From Scilla litardierei (taxonomy: Eukaryota > Streptophyta > Magnoliopsida > Asparagales > Asparagaceae), in the NCBI GenBank assembly GCA_030789695.1, contig CM061138.1, positions 184,675,051 through 184,739,050 on the forward strand: a DNA stretch of 64,000 nt, given 5' to 3'. Position 1 is the first letter of the stretch; every line of letters begins with the position of its first letter. The position numbers and the translations under genes were made by a program. The notes below the pieces were generated by a model. It did not search any database, was not told where the DNA came from, and saw nothing but the letters and a program-made list of their open reading frames with translations. Below, piece after piece: positions 52,501 through 57,114 of this stretch.

Positions 52501-55500
52501 AAGCCAGATAGCGACGGGAGAAGAGAATGCGTCATCATGGCTCCAGTCCAGCCACGAAAGGAACCCCGAGCTTCAAACAAACGGAAGGCGTAAGCGGCTC
52601 ACAGACATGGAAATCCAGGAGAGGCGCACCAAGGGACTCTGTTTCCGCTGCGGCAAAAAGTATGGACCGTGACACCGTTGTGAGGACCCAACTCTCCAGA
52701 TGCTGAGCGTTGAAGATGAAGAAGGCCAGCTGGTGGATCAGGAAGAGCCGCGAGGGGACGAGGACCTCTACTTAGACTAGTGAGCTCATGGTTTTCACGA
52801 CACCACCTTGAGGACAAAATGGTTCTTCGAGGCGGAGTAATGATGCGTTTTGGAATTTCTGGGCCAGCAGGGGCATTTTCGGAATTTTCAGTTTGGGGTT
52901 TTTTCGTAAATTCTGCAAATCTATAATTTTTCTTTTATTTATAGCTAGGACCGGCCATTGAAGGATTATGCTTGAATTATTTGGTGAATTTCATTGGCCA
53001 AGGTGTCTACGAGCATCTTTTGGATATCTTAGGCTTTCATCTCGAATCGAACGTTAGGAGAGCGACTCTTCTCAAATTGGGGCAAGTAATCCATTTTATT
53101 TTCAGATTTGAAATCCAATAAAAATCTCTCTTTTCTTTGATTTTCTCCCAAATCTCCCCTTTTCCCCCATAAAAATCCCACCTTTCATCCACAAAAATCC
53201 ATCTCTCATCATAAAAATCCTATTTTTATTCAACAAAAAGCCCTAGATCATATCACATGCCTCTGGTGAAAACAACGGCCAAATGAGGTAACTGGATAAT
53301 GACAAATGAAGACAAATGAACACACAGATATATGGATAGGTGTATGTATACAGAAGAGAATGGTGTACTGCTAAGTATATCCAACTGTTGGCAGTAAGAA
53401 ACATAAGGCAAATGAACACATGGCCATGCAAATACATAAACCCATTGTCAGGGGGGGTTCACATCACATAATCACATAGATTTATGTGTAAGCATTATGT
53501 GACCGTAAACGTGTGTGTGCATTCATTGTGGGCATATGTATGTATACATTGTTCATTTACACGTCCACTTATCTAAATACAAGCAGTCAACAAGAACACC
53601 AAATTCATGATGAACATTATGGGTTTATGCGTGCAAGTTTGAAAGAATCAATCTAAACTTTTCCCAAAAAAATTTATAATGTGTAGTTAGAGGGTGCAAG
53701 AGTACCAATAAAAGTCAATTTGAACCAGTTAGAAATAAGTAATCTTGCCAACAAGGTTTTAATTTAAACATTAGAAATATAAGAATTGCAGCAAGGATGC
53801 TAAAAGTGACAAAGAAGAGACACAACCCTTGAAAGCAAGCCGTCCAATAATTACATACAGAAAAACCAAAATATTTTCCATAATCCAAATTCCGAAGGCT
53901 AACCTGGCCAACCCATTGCCTGAGGCCAACAATGTGATCTCTAATTTGCTCTGGAGTGAAAAGTTCAGTCAGTGATACACCTTTGATCTTTGGTTTTCCT
54001 GATTTACTTCCAACTACAGTGTCAGCTTGTGTGACATTTGTTTCCTGTTTAACTTCCCCCTTAACTTGATCAACCTCTTTCTCAACCAGGACAGCTTCTT
54101 CTTTAGCATGACCATCAATTTCATTTAAGAGAAGAGGTGCAACATCACGCCTCCCATCATGCAGATTCTTTATAAGATCATCTTCCGAGTCACCAAACAT
54201 GTGAAGGTGTCCTTTCCCAGTTCCACCAAACATGTGAAGATTTCCTTTCCCAGTTCCCATTGACGAATCAATCTTCGCTTCTACAACCTCAGACTTAGAA
54301 GGGATAATTAAGTCAGCTTGTTCAGAGCCTTGGTTCTGTCTATCCAAGGAATGAATAGGTAGGTTTCTGAGAGGAAAAGATGTGGGAGATGCTTCTTTCT
54401 TGGGGACAACTGGATGGAATGAATGCTGAGCCTTCAAGCGTTTTGGGGATGATTCTGGAATATCGGATGTTTCAATAGATGCCAAGCCATTCTTACAAAT
54501 CAAACTATCACTGCTTGTTGTTCGGATGGTATTCCATGACTCATTTCTCTGAATTTCTACAGCAGCATTCGAAAGTGGAAAATTATGTGGTTTACGATGG
54601 GAGGCTACAAATGTGCGCACAGGAATGCAAACCAGACAAGCTTCCACTCTGCAATTACCATAGTGCCAAAGAAGTTTTTTGGACTGATAACAGCGAGGGA
54701 ACCCACATTGTTGTGAGTTGCACCTATCCATGTGTAACCATAACTTTTGAACTTTTATGCAGTTAACTTCTCGGCATAGCCCTTCCGGAGCTGAACATCT
54801 ACGAGAATGAAGCAAAAAAAGTAACCACCTCTTTTGATTGTGATAATTCCTTTTCTGTGTTGGGTTTAGTCCACAAGTCAATCCACTTGATGACTGTGTC
54901 ATCCCAACACTTTGCATTGCAGAAACATGACCAGGCATACAACCCTCTGAAGATATTTGGGGTTGTTGCGCTTCCCCAAGTACATTAATTCTTTGGTGAA
55001 AGTCCTCCTGTAACTGCTGCTCAAATAATATATTATCTGTCATTTGGGATTTTTGTTGCAGTTGAGGGTGCCACTGCTGCTGCTGGAGTGCATCAGATTG
55101 TGATACATTCAAGAGATGGCAAAACTCACTTAGAGATTCAGTAGCATGCTGCCCATGCAGCATATGCTGTGAATTCTGCTGAAATGACGTTTGGAAATCC
55201 TGAGAACCAGTAAACTGACCAAGAAAATGAGCATCTTTGGAGAAATTTGTAGCAGTATTATGTTGGTATTGGTTTTGAACCTCTGACAAGTGAAGTTGCT
55301 GGGTTGCATGCGGGAGCAACTCATCAAAGGATTCGATACCATGCTCTTGTATCGTCTGTCCTCCAAAATTAGATGATGTTGAAGAATGCCTTAAGCTATC
55401 GGTCTTGGCAAGAAGTTGCTGGTTGTGAGGATCTTGTGAGTGTTGCTGATGCTGATGTTGAACCAATTTTTCATAAGGTTGATGAGGCTGTTGAAATTGC

Positions 55501-56888
55501 TGCTGCTGGAAATGTTGCATTGATTGCTGTGAATGCAGTAAATGTTCTTGTGATGTCTGCGATGTTTGGAAATTCCTATGTTGTGAACAATCAAACATTT
55601 GAGGCTTAACCTGGGAATGCTGTTGTGATGACTGCAAGCTAGTATGCTGAGATAACAAGGGATGGTTTGTTTTCGGTTTTGAATGCAAGCTCATGAAATT
55701 TATTTTTTGGCTGCTGTTGACTGCAGATACAAAAGATGATGCAGCACCATACAAGTTTCTCGAATCTGATAGATCAGTTGCGTTTGGATATCCATGACCT
55801 GCAATAGGTAACAACTGCGGCGACAATGATGCTGTAAAAGAGAATGAAACCAATTTCAGTAACAGAAGCTACTGACAAAAAGTAATCAACTGAAAACAAG
55901 GTGAACGAAAAAGGAGACACCCATAGGTGATTAAATAACAAGCAATCATGCTATTGTGAGCCATAAACTAACAAGAATGATAAAAGAGATTACTTGGTAC
56001 TGCTTGTTGGTAGTGCTGCCTGTCAAAATGTTGTAGAGCTTTTGGCGAACTGCCATAACTAGCAGCACTGGAGTATCCCTCCGGTCCTTCAAGCTCACTC
56101 ATTGCTGGCATGCTACTCCCAATTAAACCTAAACCACCACTGATAACTCCATTCGGTAGCCCATATGTGGATGTCGTCTTGTGTTGCATATTCGACCTCA
56201 TTCCACCTCCTCTTTGACCACCAAGGCTCTGCAGTATACGGCTATTTTGACTTCCAGCATATTGCTTTTGCTGTGGTTGCTGTGAGACCATATTGGAATC
56301 GAAGCTTGACAATCCACCCCCATGTGAGTAGTCAGAGTTTACGGACATCGGCTGTGGATTATTCAATCCAGGAGTTGGTATCATCTGACTAGATTCTTGT
56401 GATATGCCAGAAGATGGCATCATACTGCTTCCACCAGAACCATGAGCAACATTAACAGGTGATTGTCGACACCCATTTGTATTGGGTCCTGCAAAAGAAT
56501 ATTACAATCACTGCTTACCAACCGTAACGAGAAAAACTCAAAAAGCATAAGCCAATAAGAATGCACAGTTACAATTACCATTAGAAGCATTAAACGAGGC
56601 AATGCTCCCAACACCAACCGACCCATTTGCAGCAGGTAACAAGCTCCCTGTGCTCGTGGGCTGTACCACCATGCTAGGCCCACTTGTATTTCTCATAGAG
56701 TTGTCCACAGACATCGCTGAGTTTAGACTGCTGCCACTATGGAGCATACCTGGTGTTGGTATCATTGAATTAATGGCAGATGAAGATGATAACTGATGAG
56801 ATGCCTGTTGGTTGTTGCTATGTGTAGTCCTCAATATAGCCTGTAGTTGCTGATCAATTTTTGCCGTCGTCATGTTCATATAATCTTC
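5252..56888 (-). CDS. HAC1: HAC1-like histone acetyltransferase (p300/CBP type), 14 exons, 5' end outside the window
   Basis: Nuclear lysine acetyltransferase of the plant p300/CBP family, which acetylates histones as a transcription coactivator. Coding exons in order of transcription: 56579-56888, 55994-56488, 53904-55831, 41954-42250, 41595-41873, 40872-41000, 40511-40711, 39804-39946, 39372-39684, 38960-39099, 14510-14588, 13910-14302, 5474-5691, 5252-5366. Joined they give 5,040 nt, 1,679 residues and a stop, with consistent phases and GT-AG borders. Domains in this numbering: Gln-rich 1-590, TAZ1 about 600-685, DUF902/PHD region about 900-1050, KAT11 about 1055-1360, ZZ about 1385-1438, second ZZ about 1490-1540, TAZ2 about 1570-1645. 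Trp and Tyr matching p300 W1436 and Y1467 are present (IWACPP; EWY across exons 8/9). There is no bromodomain, as expected in plants. The N-terminal 100 or more residues must lie right of 64000. HAC1 rather than HAC4, HAC5 or HAC12 is a class-level call. Confidence 0.96.
5474..5691 (-). CDS. HAC1: HAC1-like, exon 13 in window: TAZ2
   Basis: [15 protein letters not shown] to HVPRC; the TAZ2 zinc ligands (HASQC...C...C, HGIHC...C..C, HARAC...C...C) are all present. Donor GTGAGT splits the Lys codon. Confidence 0.97.
8249..9964. mobile_element. non-autonomous hAT-like DNA transposon
   Basis: Perfect 8-bp target duplication TCCTTTAG at 8241-8248 and 9965-9972. Inverted ends CAGTGACGGA and CAGGGACAGA, with C/G-rich subterminal 'ggggggcac' motifs. 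The body contains a roughly 675-bp tandem duplication (about 8451-9130 versus 9132-9770). Several minus-strand copies of GGTTCGAATCC resemble a tRNA T-arm (near 9015, 9710 and 9785). No transposase frame. The 8-bp duplication is the hAT hallmark. Confidence 0.8.
10132..10515. repeat. array of TAGTCGACTA palindromes
   Basis: At least ten exact or one-to-two-mismatch copies of TAGTCGACTA with irregular spacing. It lies in the U3-like part of the LTR 7745-10817. Palindrome arrays are known in Sirevirus LTRs and are presumed regulatory. Confidence 0.75.
10818..13149. other. internal remnant between LTR copies, no clear gene
   Basis: The segment at 10839-11030 on the minus strand reads like a worn fragment of a copia gag/pol linker ([12 protein letters not shown]). 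The rest is AT-rich with scattered simple repeats (12540-12840 has a duplicated 'acagtgacgacagaaaataata' block). No host exon found. Confidence 0.35.
13910..14302 (-). CDS. HAC1: HAC1-like, exon 12 in window: second ZZ finger
   Basis: 131 codons. [20 protein letters not shown], then the second ZZ finger (CTVC, CEIC, CNAC, HPH). In phase 0 at both ends. Confidence 0.97.
14510..14588 (-). CDS. HAC1: HAC1-like, exon 11 in window: first ZZ finger, part 2 (79-bp micro-exon)
   Basis: Completes Lys, then [15 protein letters not shown] with the remaining Cys and His ligands, ending at MYP. Acceptor ggttcAG, donor GTGAGT. Only 26 full codons, and it directly follows the largest intron. Confidence 0.93.
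14589..15522. other. unique-looking intron sequence next to exon 11
   Basis: AT-rich, no coding domain. A short telomere-like word (cctaaccctaaccctaaa) sits at about 15051-15069. The microsatellite (GT)n near 14358-14390 is in the small intron on the other side of exon 11. Confidence 0.4.
16339..17884 (+). pseudogene. plant mobile domain (PMD) protein pseudogene inside the MULE
   Basis: Putative start [22 protein letters not shown] at 16339, then an intron-like gap. From 16510 the PMD core follows: [20 protein letters not shown], then [20 protein letters not shown]. Further right (17500-17650) [14 protein letters not shown] and [12 protein letters not shown] match the C-terminal part of the domain. 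It is broken by a TAG replacing the expected Trp at 16669, by frameshifts around 17010-17360, and by a 49-bp tandem duplication (17794-17842 and 17843-17891). PMD genes are known both as host regulators (MAIN/MAIL) and as cargo of transposons; here it is cargo. Confidence 0.75.
18062..18950 (-). pseudogene. MULE transposase N-terminal fragment
   Basis: Begins [20 protein letters not shown] at 18950. A frameshift then leads to [19 protein letters not shown] and [19 protein letters not shown], then [11 protein letters not shown]. This is the N-terminal region usual in plant MULE transposases before the DDE domain. The remainder to 18062 is an acidic linker ([11 protein letters not shown]). The MULE catalytic domain is absent. 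Confidence 0.6.
19885..20189 (+). pseudogene. rpoC1: nuclear plastid DNA insertion: rpoC1 fragment
   Basis: Translates in one frame as [20 protein letters not shown], then [21 protein letters not shown] and GNEWEDR, which I recognise as the plastid RNA polymerase beta' subunit. The 3' part is duplicated and rearranged: a second '[20 protein letters not shown]' copy follows an out-of-frame first copy (about 20050-20110 versus 20130-20189). It is a fragment of roughly 90 codons with no plastid gene context on either side, so a NUPT in the HAC intron rather than a plastid gene. Confidence 0.85.
20190..20976. other. intron sequence, nothing recognised
   Basis: AT-rich. Contains a duplicated phrase 'gatacaatccagggcacccctct' near 20720 and 20870. 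No coding domain seen. Confidence 0.35.
21786..22481 (-). pseudogene. retrotransposon gag (Retrotrans_gag) pseudogene of the TR-GAG element
   Basis: Two frames in succession. At 22481-22035 an acidic N-terminal part ends in [20 protein letters not shown]. At 22022-21786 come [36 protein letters not shown] and [14 protein letters not shown], the usual gypsy gag core. A stop or frameshift separates them. The 5' start of this gene ([20 protein letters not shown] at 34926 downward) is cut off by the copia insertion. Confidence 0.7.
23585..23840. repeat. array of GGCACGATCGTGCC-type palindromes in the copia 3' LTR
   Basis: Words such as TTTGGCACGATCGTGCCA and GGCACAGTCGTGCC recur about six times. 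The same array appears in the 5' LTR at 34490-34685. A TATAAAAGG box lies downstream on the minus strand near 23375. Confidence 0.7.
24530..25651 (+). repeat. possible further LTR with CCTACTAGG palindromes
   Basis: Begins TGTTAG and ends CTAACA. Palindrome-like 'cctactagg' words and a 16-bp hairpin occur at about 25066-25119, upstream of a TATA-like ctatttatggg at 25244. No matching target duplication, so the borders are guesses. A short frame at 24750-24856 ([15 protein letters not shown]) faintly resembles the Ulp1-protease pattern of MULEs. Confidence 0.3.
26011..30748 (-). pseudogene. copia gag-pol polyprotein remnant
   Basis: Read on the minus strand. Gag UBN2-like part [17 protein letters not shown] (30650). 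Degenerate first knuckle [13 protein letters not shown] (30170). Coiled-coil (29660-29968). Intact CCHC knuckle [14 protein letters not shown] (29200). Protease/pre-integrase region [15 protein letters not shown] (28870). Integrase HHCC region [11 protein letters not shown] and [13 protein letters not shown] start [20 protein letters not shown] (27200) and [12 protein letters not shown] (27030). RNase [20 protein letters not shown] (26200). The RT catalytic YVDD reads YVDI (near 26830), and a 175-bp tandem duplication (27961-28135, 28136-28280) hits the integrase. Many stops; not functional. Confidence 0.85.
30783..31579 (+). mobile_element. TRIM retrotransposon nested in copia gag
   Basis: LTRs 30783-31057 and 31325-31579, both TGTWAGGATC...TCTCTAACA. 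Two bases after the left LTR a PBS TGGTATTAGAGC (31060-31071) appears. Target duplication CAAAC/GAAAC (30778-30782, 31580-31584; 4 of 5). No coding capacity; the 267-bp interior holds two similar copies of a 'gcgacctaagagggRacgacc' unit. Joining the flanks restores the copia gag reading (ending [11 protein letters not shown]), confirming nesting. A third LTR copy is at 49210-51241. Confidence 0.85.
32633..34444. mobile_element. unclassified 1.8-kb insertion inside the copia 5' LTR
   Basis: The two copia LTRs are collinear except here: the 5' copy has about 1.8 kb in place of about 35 bp of the 3' copy. The inserted DNA has a G-rich left end (ggggagcgggggcgc), 'ccacacctccatgatag'-type repeats (33530-33660), a 24-bp tandem pair at about 33927-33974 and an AT-rich right half with recurring 'aagctaacatca' words. 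No coding domain recognised. It might be a solo LTR, but its ends and duplication are unclear. Confidence 0.55.
35320..35989. repeat. intron sequence with (TTC)n and (TAA)n microsatellites
   Basis: (TTC)n at about 35812-35838 and interrupted (TAA)n at about 35885-35975. The rest is AT-rich and unrecognised. Confidence 0.6.
35990..37190 (+). mobile_element. 5'-truncated LINE (L1-type) tail
   Basis: The reading '[20 protein letters not shown]' and, from 36550, [21 protein letters not shown] followed by [11 protein letters not shown] match the C-terminal zf-RVT region of plant LINE ORF2. Frames are broken before 36540. It ends in an A-rich tail with TAATGATAATGA repeats. Confidence 0.75.
36550..37002 (+). 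pseudogene. LINE ORF2 C-terminal (zf-RVT) fragment
   Basis: 150-codon open frame. Cys/His spacing CNLCG...HILIEC, then the '[11 protein letters not shown]' signature. No reverse-transcriptase core, so a dead fragment. Confidence 0.7.
37191..38268. other. intron sequence, nothing recognised
   Basis: AT-rich with a GC-rich patch at 37590-37680 ('ggccctttgaccgccagctagg'), perhaps an old MITE. No exon signals matching HAC. Confidence 0.35.
38279..38759. mobile_element. MITE with inverted ends and 10-bp target duplication (Mutator-like)
   Basis: Inverted ends of about 80 bp: GAATAAATTACACTCAAC and GGGCAAATTGCACCCGAAC, followed by a shared 'tatattagcactcag'. Flanked by TTTAAAGTTA (38269-38278) and TTAAAAGTTA (38760-38769), 9 of 10 equal. 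GA/CT-rich centre (38450-38600). It lies 200 bp from exon 10. Confidence 0.65.
38960..39099 (-). CDS. HAC1: HAC1-like, exon 10 in window: first ZZ finger, part 1
   Basis: [18 protein letters not shown], then CTHC and CHQC pairs of the ZZ-type zinc finger. Ends in phase 2 (CEK split). The next exon is 24.4 kb away at 14588. Confidence 0.93.
39372..39684 (-). CDS. HAC1: HAC1-like, exon 9 in window: end of KAT11
   Basis: The first base completes Trp and the next codon is the Tyr matching p300 Y1467 (WYLAMLRKA). A basic stretch ([18 protein letters not shown]) follows, then LLMQK at the donor. Confidence 0.96.
39804..39946 (-). CDS. HAC1: HAC1-like, exon 8 in window: KAT11 active-site region
   Basis: Encodes [22 protein letters not shown], whose Trp matches p300 W1436, then DYILYCHP. 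The last Trp codon (TG|G) is split by the next intron. Confidence 0.95.
40511..40711 (-). CDS. HAC1: HAC1-like, exon 7 in window: KAT11
   Basis: 67 codons, [20 protein letters not shown] to TFVYHEIL, the core of the KAT11 domain. Phase 0 at both ends. Confidence 0.96.
40872..41000 (-). CDS. HAC1: HAC1-like, exon 6 in window: KAT11
   Basis: 43 codons, [18 protein letters not shown] to FPYKSK, in phase 0 at both ends. Part of the acetyl-CoA-binding acetyltransferase fold. Confidence 0.94.
41595..41873 (-). CDS. HAC1: HAC1-like, exon 5 in window: PHD part 2 and start of KAT11
   Basis: [19 protein letters not shown] and YTCPNC complete the PHD-type zinc finger; the acetyltransferase domain begins after [18 protein letters not shown]. 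The intron before it is only 80 bp. Confidence 0.95.
41954..42250 (-). CDS. HAC1: HAC1-like, exon 4 in window: Cys-rich DUF902/PHD part 1
   Basis: Encodes SKAKAEKNQ, then Cys-rich [19 protein letters not shown] and [11 protein letters not shown], ending at EEW. It is 11.65 kb downstream of the previous exon across the transposon-filled intron. Confidence 0.96.
42443..42720. repeat. minisatellite beside exon 4, period about 74 bp
   Basis: Two good copies start at 42444 and 42518 ('atattgaactggattggacat'-type start, 'atggataacca' end), followed by degenerate copies to about 42720. Located in the 11.7-kb intron just upstream of exon 4. A (GTAT)n-rich tract is at 42330-42430. Confidence 0.7.
43021..43534. 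mobile_element. foldback MITE bracketed by microsatellites
   Basis: (CATA)n at 43021-43058, then an inverted-repeat element of about 43061-43418, and (TA)n at about 43485-43534. Both arms carry the palindrome TTTCGCAC-N-GTGCGAAA (about 43087 and 43380) followed by a poly-T/poly-A stretch. The microsatellite bracketing resembles rice Micron elements. No coding capacity. Confidence 0.6.
43688..44122 (+). repeat. solo LTR of the TR-GAG-like family
   Basis: Begins TGATAGGATT and ends AAAAATCA. Exact target duplication ATAAC at 43683-43687 and 44123-44127. It shares with the other family LTRs the 'gagagtggcatcctctcgaa' region and the 'aataaaaatccc' tail. No internal region. Confidence 0.8.
44123..44389. 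other. AT-rich intron stretch, nothing recognised
   Basis: Low-complexity AT-rich sequence between the solo LTR and the start of LINE homology. Confidence 0.4.
44491..46398 (-). mobile_element. non-autonomous LTR retrotransposon nested in the LINE
   Basis: LTRs 44491-44798 (3') and 46087-46398 (5') with perfect family ends TGATGCG...CGCATCA (one mutated base in the outer 5' end). Exact target duplication GTATT at 44486-44490 and 46399-46403. PBS TTGGTATCAGAGCAC is on the minus strand at 46070-46084; polypurine tract GGGGCGGAGTAA is beside the 3' LTR. The interior is only 1.29 kb and codes one reading frame. Confidence 0.9.
45268..46059 (-). CDS. repeat-rich gag-leader protein of the nested LTR element
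   Basis: 263-codon open frame starting 11 bp after the PBS. The N-terminus is a charged coiled-coil ([20 protein letters not shown]). Residues about 50-195 are an irregular repeat of [12 protein letters not shown] units encoded by 'agatctggatctg' words, and the tail is Pro/Gly-rich. There is no gag core and no zinc knuckle. It may be a gag leader whose core was deleted, or a rapidly expanding linker. Function unknown. Confidence 0.55.
   Translation of the reverse strand: MSTRSMERIEALFERKERVRRQLAEDLAEINRRYKEKVAEIDRRYLFPAKTKTDLTISKPDLPDPDLQVADADLKFSDPDLPVSDPDLDFSLPDPKLSRPDLSDSDLQVADQDLKFSDPDLEFLLPDPKLSRPDLPDPDLEFSDPDLEAAAIGDADLEFSDPDLEFPDPDLKASAVGDTDLKLSDADLESSDPDLESNEEVPGNVIFNEEVPEDVKDEGQYPEQRIVADPDDWGAFSVTSHHREVRRPPEGGGHPSGSFLGGR
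46400..48549 (+). pseudogene. LINE reverse transcriptase (ORF2) pseudogene
   Basis: Pieces in different frames: 46593-46814 (palm/fingers, [16 protein letters not shown]), 46947-47378 ([12 protein letters not shown]; catalytic FVDD near 47210), 48011-48313 (zf-RVT), 48304-48549. In-frame stops at several points, e.g. 46942 and 47766. Confidence 0.8.
48760..49121. other. AT-rich stretch between LINE and inverted-LTR element
   Basis: No recognisable feature apart from a (GT)n/(TA)n patch near 48760-48800. Confidence 0.4.
49210..51241 (+). repeat. solo TRIM LTR inside the inverted LTR, itself interrupted
   Basis: TGTTAAGATCCCATTAG to GGTCTCTAACA, the same family as the TRIM at 30783-31579. Flanks GATTT/AATTT (4 of 5). 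After removing the insert at 49322-51093 the LTR is about 255 bp. Confidence 0.8.
49322..51093 (+). repeat. solo Sirevirus-type LTR (1.77 kb)
   Basis: TGTTAG start, TTACA end, exact target duplication ACTAA at 49317-49321 and 51094-51098. CAGGCGCCTG-type palindromes recur at about 49785-50240, a TATA-like tatatatatag at 50397-50407, and the typical 'tattcacccccctagag' near the 3' end (51035). No interior, so a recombinant solo LTR. Confidence 0.88.
51772..52780 (+). pseudogene. gag pseudogene of the inverted-LTR element
   Basis: [18 protein letters not shown] acidic leader, [20 protein letters not shown] and [14 protein letters not shown] gag core, then the knuckle [10 protein letters not shown] followed by a stop where Gly-His should continue, and the acidic tail [14 protein letters not shown]. 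Stops in the middle (52044, 52150). No protease or RT follows before the polypurine tract. Confidence 0.75.
53261..53903. other. intron sequence downstream of exon 3 donor
   Basis: AT-rich, (TATG)-like words near 53500-53545, nothing else recognised. Confidence 0.4.
53904..55831 (-). CDS. HAC1: HAC1-like, exon 3 in window: Gln/His-rich region and TAZ1
   Basis: 1,928-bp exon. The first half is a long Gln/His-rich low-complexity segment typical of coactivators. The TAZ1 zinc finger is encoded at about 54600-54840, with the three His/Cys zinc-binding sets visible (HSRRC...C...C, HMDRC...C...C, HYGNC...C..C). The exon ends at LRQWVGQ, just before the Cys-rich region. It contains an in-frame 33-bp tandem duplication at 54193-54258. 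Confidence 0.96.
54193..54258 (-). repeat. 33-bp in-frame tandem duplication in HAC exon 3
   Basis: Units 54193-54225 and 54226-54258 differ at four positions. They encode [11 protein letters not shown] and [11 protein letters not shown] in the disordered segment between TAZ1 and the PHD region. Confidence 0.9.
55994..56488 (-). CDS. HAC1: HAC1-like, exon 2 in window
   Basis: Starts by completing Gly, then [16 protein letters not shown], a stretch typical of plant HAC N-termini; the second MIPTPG motif follows. Ends with one base carried over to the next exon. No folded domain; Ser/Gly/Gln-rich. Confidence 0.94.
56579..56888 (-). CDS. HAC1: HAC1-like, first coding exon in window (N-terminal region)
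   Basis: Acceptor ttatcAG, then [14 protein letters not shown]; donor GTAATT after the first base of a Gly codon. Ser/Asn-rich, with an IPTPG motif repeated in the next exon. Phase 0 at the start shows that at least one coding exon lies further right. Confidence 0.93.
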
Positions 56889-57114
56889 CTGATAACAAAT
56901 CAAAAACAATACTGAGTAAAGTATGCTTCATATACAACATAAAGGTCGTTCCATAAATGAAAATATGTGGATGAATAACATAGCCCAGCTAGAAGTTTAA
57001 AGAAATAAGACAGCATAAAATCTCTGCAAACAGTTACCGTACATAGTCCATGAAAAAATGATAAAATAACACTGCTCAATAAGTAAAAGATGTGCCTGTG
57101 TTCGATCCAGCCGC
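56889..57114. other. intron upstream of the first visible exon
   Basis: AT-rich sequence following the acceptor; no upstream HAC exon recognised here or in the rest of the window to 64000. Confidence 0.4.

Larger units (their letters stand above)
49127..53255 (+). mobile_element. gag-only LTR element with its two LTRs in inverted orientation
   Basis: Right LTR 52841-53255 reads forward (TGATGCGTTTTGG to ATATCA) after a polypurine tract GAGGCGGAGTAA. The left LTR, 49127-49209 plus 51242-51611, is the same sequence reverse-complemented, interrupted by a TRIM LTR. Both outer ends are thus LTR 3' (U5) ends. The 5-bp words flanking the whole unit are identical: CATGC at 49122-49126 and 53256-53260. 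The interior codes a plus-strand gag but lacks a PBS next to the left LTR. Confidence 0.8.

Noticed and set aside
54479..54766. Plus-strand 95-codon frame
   Set aside because: Exactly antisense to the TAZ1-coding exon of the HAC gene; a shadow frame.
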